This document shows positions 41,172 to 46,097 of a stretch of DNA of 46,097 bases, in pieces. This stretch comes from Methanomassiliicoccaceae archaeon UBA480 (GTDB lineage Archaea > Thermoplasmatota > Thermoplasmata > Methanomassiliicoccales > Methanomethylophilaceae), in NCBI GenBank assembly GCA_002506425.1, contig DAXO01000017.1, forward strand, positions 1 through 46,097, written 5' to 3'. The position numbers were made by a program, and so were the translations under genes. The notes beneath the pieces were generated by a model. That model did no database searches. It saw nothing but the letters and a program-made list of their open reading frames with translations, and was not told the DNA's origin. Positions within the stretch are counted from its first letter, which is position 1, and each line of letters opens with the position of its first letter.

Positions 41172-42350
41172 ATGAATACTACGAAATTGGTGTGTTTGAT
41201 TCTAGTAGTGTTAGTGGTGTGCATCCCCTGCTTGCAATCAATGAATCTGTCGGTTTCAGCCGATTCAAACGACGATAATATCGCCGATTATGCTCATTCT
41301 ACCTGGGCAGACGAGTACGGGCAGTACAAAGTGTACTCTTCTTTTTCTGCGGGATATTGGGTTGGACTGTGGGATCCACATTATGGGACATGGATTTATG
41401 ATTTTAAATTGGGTGCTGTTGCTTCATCAACAGGAGGTGGATGGTCGTTTGGCGATGACGGTGTGATTATGGCGACAGCCTTTCAAATAGACGTAACAGA
41501 AAATACTGAAGGGGTCATACTTTCAACGTTAGATTCTTTAAATTACATCTGGAGTACTCCTGAAGCGGATGGAAGATGTAATAATCTCGGTTCTGTATCA
41601 ATCTTGTTAATGGATCTAGCTATGGCTGCGGTTACGAGTGCTGGTGCATCTCTGACATGGACTGCAGTTTCATTTCTAATTGATTCTTTTGCCAATGCTG
41701 TAGATGAATCCAGTACCCATGCAAATAAAATCTGGCGTCTCTGGGAGTGGGATAAAAAGTTGGATGAGTGTGCCCAGCATATGATGTTCAGGGCTGATGT
41801 ATATCCAAACGAGGCCGTTACACTGAAGACCTCCTATGCTGTTTTTGGATATCCGTTTGAACTGATGCAACCTATTCCAATTCATTTTATAATAAGGGCG
41901 CCGGCTGCCCCTAATGCATCTCAGGTGGTGTTTTCTGATTCAAATCATAGTGGAAAAATCATCGAGATTACGAGAAATCAACTTGAGGAGGCAAAAATGA
42001 ATGGATCAATCAGTGAAATTACGGCTGAAAGGTTGCTATCTTCCAACGAGGATGTGTTTTATGCAGCAATCAATACTGTAGAAATAGCCACAAATGACGA
42101 GGATTCTGAAGTATGGGTTGATTCTTCCAGAGGAGGTATGGATGTTATTCGTCGTGAGATTGACCGTTCAGAAATGATCGCACATGTGTTTGATAGGCAA
42201 AATGATGATGCAAATGATATTGTGGCGAAGCACATCCAGAGACTTAAAGAACTTAATGGAATGCTTCGCATGATTGAAGGGGACAACAGTCCAATGTCTA
42301 AATTTTGTTTTCTGGACAGATACAATCTGCCTCCATATGCCGATGTATGA
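41172..42350 (+). CDS. Exported protein with internal hydrophobic region, unknown
   Basis: 392 residues from ATG 41172. Signal peptide 'LVCLILVVLVVCIPCL', a Tyr/Trp-rich region ('YKVYSSFSAGYWVGLWDPHY', 'GTWIYDFKLGAVASSTGGGW'), a hydrophobic Ala/Ser-rich stretch 'VSILLMDLAMAAVTSAGASL' that could insert in a membrane, and a charged C-terminal part with 'IDRSEMIAHVFDRQNDDAND'. I do not recognise it. It is translated 4 bases behind the anchored protein, so the two are likely partners (receptor, toxin and immunity, or envelope complex; all guesses). AT-rich like its partner. Followed by a hairpin. Confidence 0.7.
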   Translation: MNTTKLVCLILVVLVVCIPCLQSMNLSVSADSNDDNIADYAHSTWADEYGQYKVYSSFSAGYWVGLWDPHYGTWIYDFKLGAVASSTGGGWSFGDDGVIMATAFQIDVTENTEGVILSTLDSLNYIWSTPEADGRCNNLGSVSILLMDLAMAAVTSAGASLTWTAVSFLIDSFANAVDESSTHANKIWRLWEWDKKLDECAQHMMFRADVYPNEAVTLKTSYAVFGYPFELMQPIPIHFIIRAPAAPNASQVVFSDSNHSGKIIEITRNQLEEAKMNGSISEITAERLLSSNEDVFYAAINTVEIATNDEDSEVWVDSSRGGMDVIRREIDRSEMIAHVFDRQNDDANDIVAKHIQRLKELNGMLRMIEGDNSPMSKFCFLDRYNLPPYADV

Positions 42351-42397
42351 AATCGTTTTAGTCTAGTGGGAGGGGTCACAACTTTCCACTCGACTTA

Positions 42398-42427
42398 ACC
42401 TCTCAGTCGATAATCCGGCTGAGAGGT
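42398..42427. terminator. Hairpin between the AT-rich pair and nadC
   Basis: ACCTCTCAG and CTGAGAGGT make a 9-bp stem (42398-42406, 42419-42427) around a 12-base loop, lying between two convergent genes, the exported protein and nadC. Confidence 0.5.
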
Positions 42428-42455
42428 ATTGAGAATCGCCGGTTGATGGTGTAAA

Positions 42456-43259
42456 TCATCGGCATAGGTCCATACTGAACATGGATGCGACCGCCGAATG
42501 GGTCAGCATCCCCAGGGATACGATGTCCGCCTTCCCGATGTATTCGGGTATAGTTTCTATGTCAATTCCGCCGGAAGCCTCTACCAGGATGCGGTCGTTG
42601 ACCTTCTTGACGGCGTCCCTGATCTCTCCGGTGAGAGCTGGTCCGCAGTTGTCTGCCATGACGATGTCTGCGCCCATCTCCGCCGCAGTGACGGCGTCGT
42701 CGACGTTTGAGACCTCGACCTCCACCTTGGTGGAGAAAGATGCCTTCGCCGCCTTCTCCATGGCGTTCCTGACGCTTCCGCAGGCCTTGAGGTGATTGTC
42801 CTTGATCATGATCATCGAGTCAAGGCCCAGCCTGTGGGTGTCCCCTCCTGCGATCCTTACGGCTTCCTTCTCGAAGTCGCCGAATCCCGGAGTTGTCTTC
42901 CGGGTAGCCGCGATAACTATCTTCCCGTCCGCCTTCTCCACGGCTTTGGCGGCAAGATTCGCGACACCGCTCATCCTCATTAGTATGTTGAGGACGGTGC
43001 GCTCGGATTTCAGGATCGTCCGGACGGATCCGGCTACGGAGGCCACCCGGGCTCCCGCGCAGGCCTTCTCCCCGTCCTTGACGAGGCAGGTCACATCGAG
43101 TCCGATGGACTCCATCAGATCCGTGACGACGGCCATCCCTGCGACGATGGTGTCCTGCTCGCAGGTGATGTACGCCGTTCCGTCCGTATCCGGAACGAGG
43201 AGGTCGGTCGTGAGGTCTCCGCGTCCTATGTCGGCCTTCAGGAATCCGAGCGCATCCAT
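42456..43259 (-). CDS. nadC: Nicotinate-nucleotide pyrophosphorylase NadC
   Basis: Quinolinate phosphoribosyltransferase, third step of de novo NAD synthesis. 267 residues from ATG 43259, or 269 from GTG 43265. Landmarks: 'DIGRGDLTTDLLV', 'ERTVLNILMRMSGVA', 'AATRKTTPGFGDFEKEAVRI', 'GGDTHRLGLDSMIMIKDNH' and 'DIVMADNCGP'. The GTG would overlap the stop of the nuclease gene by 3 bases, while the ATG leaves a 2-base gap; both are good. Read last in an aCPSF-nadC operon. Confidence 0.94.
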   Translation of the reverse strand: MDALGFLKADIGRGDLTTDLLVPDTDGTAYITCEQDTIVAGMAVVTDLMESIGLDVTCLVKDGEKACAGARVASVAGSVRTILKSERTVLNILMRMSGVANLAAKAVEKADGKIVIAATRKTTPGFGDFEKEAVRIAGGDTHRLGLDSMIMIKDNHLKACGSVRNAMEKAAKASFSTKVEVEVSNVDDAVTAAEMGADIVMADNCGPALTGEIRDAVKKVNDRILVEASGGIDIETIPEYIGKADIVSLGMLTHSAVASMFSMDLCR

Positions 43260-43261
43260 AT

Positions 43262-44497
43262 TCACACGTCCAGTTCGAACTCCTCTCCGGTAACGGGGAG
43301 GATCACATTGTAGTCCGTCAGGTCGGGGAGGAACTTCTCCCTGGCGTCGGAGTGCATGAATATGACGTTGTCCGGGTCGCAGGCCTTGATGAAATTGATG
43401 ATCTCGTCGCGGTCGGCGTGGGCGGAGAAGTCGTATTTCTGCAGCTCACAGGCGACCTTGCAGACCTCGCCATCGATGACGACCTGTCCGTGATCCATGA
43501 GCATCCTCCCGTTGGTGTCCTCGGCCTGGTAGCCGACCAGGAGGATGGCGCTCTTGGGGTCGTTCTTGATCTTGTTGAGGTATCTTATGACGGGGCCTCC
43601 GTCGAGCATTCCGCCGGTGGTCACGATGATCTGACCCTTCATGGCCGCTTCTCTGCTGCCGGGCCTCCTGACCTCGTTGAACTTCCTCTTGGCGGTCTTG
43701 AGCTGCCTCTCGTCCCTGAGGTATTCGGGGTAGTCGAGGAACAGGCGGGTGACGGACCTTCCCATGCCGTCGACCCACATCTCGTAGTCCAGGTCCTTGA
43801 GGAGCATCATGATCTCCTGCGTCCTACCGACTGCGAAGCAGGGGACGAGGACGGTTCCTCCGCGGTCGATGACCTCCTCGACCTTGGCCAGGAACTCCCT
43901 CTCGGTCTTCTTCCTTGGAGGATGGTTGCGGTCCGCGTACGTTCCTTCGATGAACAGGTTGTGGCAGTCCTTGGGCTTGGCTCCGCGGACGAGTCTCTGG
44001 GCCTCGGTGTGGATGTCTCCCGTGTAGATGGTGTTCGTGTCGCGGCTGAATTCGAACATGGCCGCTCCGGGTACGTGTCCGGCATCGAGCATTCCGACGT
44101 CCAGATGGTTGATGGTGATCTCGTCGCCGTAGGTCATGGGGACCACGCACTGCATGGTCCTCTCGATGTCGTCGCTCGAGTAGGGCTGGACGTAGTTCTC
44201 CGCCTTGGCGATCTTCAGCGTATCCTTCATCATCAGCTCCCCAACCTCTGCGGAGAGAGGGGTCGTGAAGACCTCGCACCTGTCCCTTCCGACGACCTGG
44301 GGGACCATTCCGCAGTGGTCCAGGTGGCAGTGGGTGAGGAACATGTGGTCGATCTTCGGTGCGGGGAGGGGGAACTCCGGGGGCTTGGTAGGGCTGAGGC
44401 CGTACTCGACCAGCACCCTCATGCCGTCGCCTTCCATCGTCATTCCCATGCGGCCGACCATGTCAGCGCCGCCCAGAAACTTGAATTTCATTTTCAT
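43262..44497 (-). CDS. Beta-CASP metallo-beta-lactamase ribonuclease (aCPSF2-type)
   Basis: 411-residue RNA endo/exonuclease of the archaeal CPSF/RNase J group. The metal motif 'LTHCHLDHCGMV' (HxHxDH), 'AGHVPGAAMFEF', 'TGDIHTEAQRLVRG', and the beta-CASP elements 'PCFAVGRTQEIMMLL' and 'FSAHADRDEI' are present; there are no N-terminal KH domains, so it is the shorter aCPSF2 kind rather than aCPSF1. GGAG before ATG 44497 gives a clear ribosome binding site. A TATA-like CCTTATAATATG (minus strand, 44605-44616) implies a leader of about 80-90 bases. Confidence 0.93.
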   Translation of the reverse strand: MKMKFKFLGGADMVGRMGMTMEGDGMRVLVEYGLSPTKPPEFPLPAPKIDHMFLTHCHLDHCGMVPQVVGRDRCEVFTTPLSAEVGELMMKDTLKIAKAENYVQPYSSDDIERTMQCVVPMTYGDEITINHLDVGMLDAGHVPGAAMFEFSRDTNTIYTGDIHTEAQRLVRGAKPKDCHNLFIEGTYADRNHPPRKKTEREFLAKVEEVIDRGGTVLVPCFAVGRTQEIMMLLKDLDYEMWVDGMGRSVTRLFLDYPEYLRDERQLKTAKRKFNEVRRPGSREAAMKGQIIVTTGGMLDGGPVIRYLNKIKNDPKSAILLVGYQAEDTNGRMLMDHGQVVIDGEVCKVACELQKYDFSAHADRDEIINFIKACDPDNVIFMHSDAREKFLPDLTDYNVILPVTGEEFELDV

Positions 44498-44852
44498 TCA
44501 ATCAGCTCCTTTTCGTACAGGTCCCGTCCTTCCGGAGGACCGTATGTGAAAGAGGGCTACGAACCCTCCTTGACAGTGATGTGACACAGGACCATCCTAG
44601 GTCCCATATTATAAGGATAGGAAGAGAATAGGACCCTTGTATTTTAATGTACGTCGAAATCTCGGCCTCTTGGATTCGACAGCGGTCATTGTTTCCAGGG
44701 TGTTACGCATCGATGATCAGACGGCCGCTGGGGACACCGATGTTTCATGTCTGGCTGGCACATTTTTCGATGCGAAATGTGTTCTGTGGCAATCTGGCTA
44801 TTGTCACTTGAAGTCCAACACGCTTAAATTGTCATGGTGGCATACGCCAGCC
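44498..44852. other. Intergenic stretch between the nuclease and the membrane-protein gene
   Basis: About 355 bases with no supportable gene. It holds the divergent promoters (44605-44616 leftward, 44823-44830 rightward) and a short GAGGG/CCCTC stem at about 44548-44564 whose 7-base loop resembles an anticodon arm; no full tRNA fold is found around it. Confidence 0.6.
44823..44830 (+). promoter_or_regulatory. TATA box of the membrane-protein gene
   Basis: CTTAAATT is centred about 26 bases before ATG 44853, so the mRNA is predicted leaderless. No Shine-Dalgarno is present. Confidence 0.5.
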
Positions 44853-46097
44853 ATGGGAGCGCTCGACAAAAGAGTAGTCAGCGGGGTCTCATTCGTCTCC
44901 GCTCTGCTGTTCATCGTCTCGGCGGTCATGCTCTTCACTGGCGATAAGAGCCTGACCTCCGACGATTGTTCCACCGCATTGTACATAACGACTATCGCCG
45001 GAATACTTGCCATCGTGTATTCGGCCCTCATGATCATCGGCGGCGACAGCTTCGTTAGGAAGCTCGCCGGCATCGTGATCGCATTGGCGGGTCTGCTCTT
45101 CATGGCAGTCAAGTTCTCTGGAGGGTCTGCAGAGACGATTATCGCAATAGCGGGCCTCCTCGCCGGTCTGGGCATTGTCCTGGATATGCTGGCATTGTGG
45201 GTGTCTCGTGTCTACGGGGCGATGTATGTGTCCGCTGTTCTGGCGGCGGTAGACATCGCCATGGGCGCGATGTGCCTGATCAGAGGCTACGATCAGCTGT
45301 ACGTCTTTGTCATGCTGATTGTATTTGCAGCATGGCTCATCGTCAGCGGATGTGTCAATGTACTTGTGAAGGCCGAGGCCTCCAAGAAGACCCGCGAGGT
45401 CGTGGAGGGGGCTAGAGCCCAGAAGAAGGAGAAGCCCCAGGCTCAGAACAAGAAGGCCACGCCTAAGGCGAAGAAGTCCGAGCCTAAAACCAAGCCTGCC
45501 GAGGTTCCGGAGAAGACCGAGGAACCGAAGAAGGTCAGGACTGTCGAGCTTCCCAAGACTCCTTCCGCCATGGCCGCAATCGAGAAGACGCAGGCCGAGG
45601 CAGCTGCCAAAGAGCAGCCCAAGCAGGAGCAGAAGGCCCCGGCGAAGGCCATGGGAGATTTCATGCAGAAGCTCATGAGCTCCCAGGATGCCAGCAGGGT
45701 GGCCGTCAAGAAAGAGGAGCCCGCTCCCGCCACTGTCGTCAAGGAGCAGCCCAAGCCCACGGCAGTCGCCGAGAAGACGCCTGCTCCCATCGAGACGCCT
45801 GCAGAGAAGCCTGTCGAAGAATCTGCAGAGGAGCCCGAGGTTCCCGCACCCAAGTTCGAGGCCGCCGAGCCCGAGGAGGACGAGGAGGAGCTGGTTGCAG
45901 CCCCGGAGGTTCCCAAGGTAACCACAGAGGTTCCCGAGGTCTCCGTGATTTCCGAGCCGATTGTTGATGAGAAGGATGAGTTCTCTGAGGTTTTCCACAC
46001 GCCCGAGCCCAATTGGGCCAAGGTGACTCAGGATTCTTCCGAGACGAAAGAGGAGACTGTCATCGAGAAGAAGGTCGAGCCCGTCCAGGAGCAGGAG
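44853..46097 (+). CDS. Membrane protein with long Lys/Glu/Pro tail (partial)
   Basis: At least 415 residues, cut by the window end. The first 175 hold about six membrane helices ('VSFVSALLFIVSAVMLFT', 'ITTIAGILAIVYSALMII', 'GIVIALAGLLFMAVKF', 'IAGLLAGLGIVLDMLALW', 'MYVSAVLAAVDIAMGAMC', 'YVFVMLIVFAAWLIVSGC'), resembling HdeD/DUF308-type proteins. After 'VNVLVKAEASKKTREV' comes a low-complexity tail of over 230 residues dominated by Lys, Glu, Pro and Ala, with repeats such as 'EEPEVPAPKFEA'. A short possible helix 'AMGDFMQKLMSS' interrupts it. The tail may bind partners or span a cell-surface layer. Function not known. Confidence 0.72.
   Translation, partial: MGALDKRVVSGVSFVSALLFIVSAVMLFTGDKSLTSDDCSTALYITTIAGILAIVYSALMIIGGDSFVRKLAGIVIALAGLLFMAVKFSGGSAETIIAIAGLLAGLGIVLDMLALWVSRVYGAMYVSAVLAAVDIAMGAMCLIRGYDQLYVFVMLIVFAAWLIVSGCVNVLVKAEASKKTREVVEGARAQKKEKPQAQNKKATPKAKKSEPKTKPAEVPEKTEEPKKVRTVELPKTPSAMAAIEKTQAEAAAKEQPKQEQKAPAKAMGDFMQKLMSSQDASRVAVKKEEPAPATVVKEQPKPTAVAEKTPAPIETPAEKPVEESAEEPEVPAPKFEAAEPEEDEEELVAAPEVPKVTTEVPEVSVISEPIVDEKDEFSEVFHTPEPNWAKVTQDSSETKEETVIEKKVEPVQEQE

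Noticed and set aside
44548..44564. GAGGG/CCCTC stem with a 7-base loop resembling a tRNA anticodon arm
   Set aside because: No acceptor, D or T arm can be drawn around it.
43352..44584. A 410-codon open frame on the plus strand opposite the aCPSF nuclease
   Set aside because: Antisense shadow with Val/Leu/Asp/Gly-biased composition and no motifs; the nuclease on the other strand has intact catalytic residues.

Overview
The window is archaeal chromosome, most likely from a methanogen of the Thermoplasmata lineage (Methanomassiliicoccales-like). Evidence for Archaea: RNA polymerase subunit RpoK, ribosomal protein uS2, a PAN proteasome ATPase, a Cdc48/VAT ATPase, archaeal Elp3, MBF1, exosome subunit Csl4, an aCPSF-type nuclease, CTP-dependent riboflavin kinase, RPA proteins, PurP, and TATA boxes about 26-30 bases before leaderless starts. 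For the narrower assignment: of 43 genes whose stop can be read, 39 end in TGA, 4 in TAA and none in TAG. That fits a lineage reading UAG as pyrrolysine. A DUF6015-type protein and a degenerate transglutaminase-like surface protein point the same way. The lineage is inferred, not proven.

Layout: 47-4067, thioredoxin, thioredoxin reductase and an HTH regulator in overlapping frames, then a second HTH regulator, a small unknown protein and Elp3. 4071-6269 (-), Cdc48, convergent with Elp3; both genes lack a stop where their families end. 6475-6861 (-), a broken IS630-type transposase. 6921-10364, the purS-purL-purQ cluster. 10351-18505, mostly envelope genes: a small anchored protein, an RND/MMPL protein, an MFS exporter, a repeat-bearing surface protein and two small membrane proteins, plus riboflavin kinase. 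18581-21792, GPN GTPase, PAN, MBF1 and DUF2240. 21937-24248, rpoK, rps2, a Memo-family protein and a zinc-ribbon membrane protein. 24289-26525 (-), the RPA pair. 26717-29204 (-), a Zn/Mn ABC uptake operon.

29424-36781 (+) holds purP, an aminotransferase, then a class-V aminotransferase and serA (serine synthesis), a small DUF6015-type protein and an XPD-like helicase. 36806-40307 has a small Cys protein, Csl4 with a METTL5-like rRNA methyltransferase, purH and a small zinc protein. 40308-42450 is an AT-rich insert-like segment: an 18-bp inverted repeat, a smaller palindrome and two adjacent exported proteins of unknown function. 42456-44497 (-) encodes nadC and an aCPSF nuclease. The window ends inside a membrane protein with a long Lys/Glu/Pro-rich tail (44853 onward).

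Together these are mainly housekeeping genes. Purine synthesis is present as purS/L/Q, purP and purH at three sites. Proteolysis is represented by two AAA unfoldases. RNA processing and modification is represented by Elp3, Csl4, METTL5 and aCPSF. Convergent genes are packed tightly: five pairs overlap tail to tail, and several others are separated only by GC-rich hairpins. I saw no rRNA, tRNA or CRISPR array.
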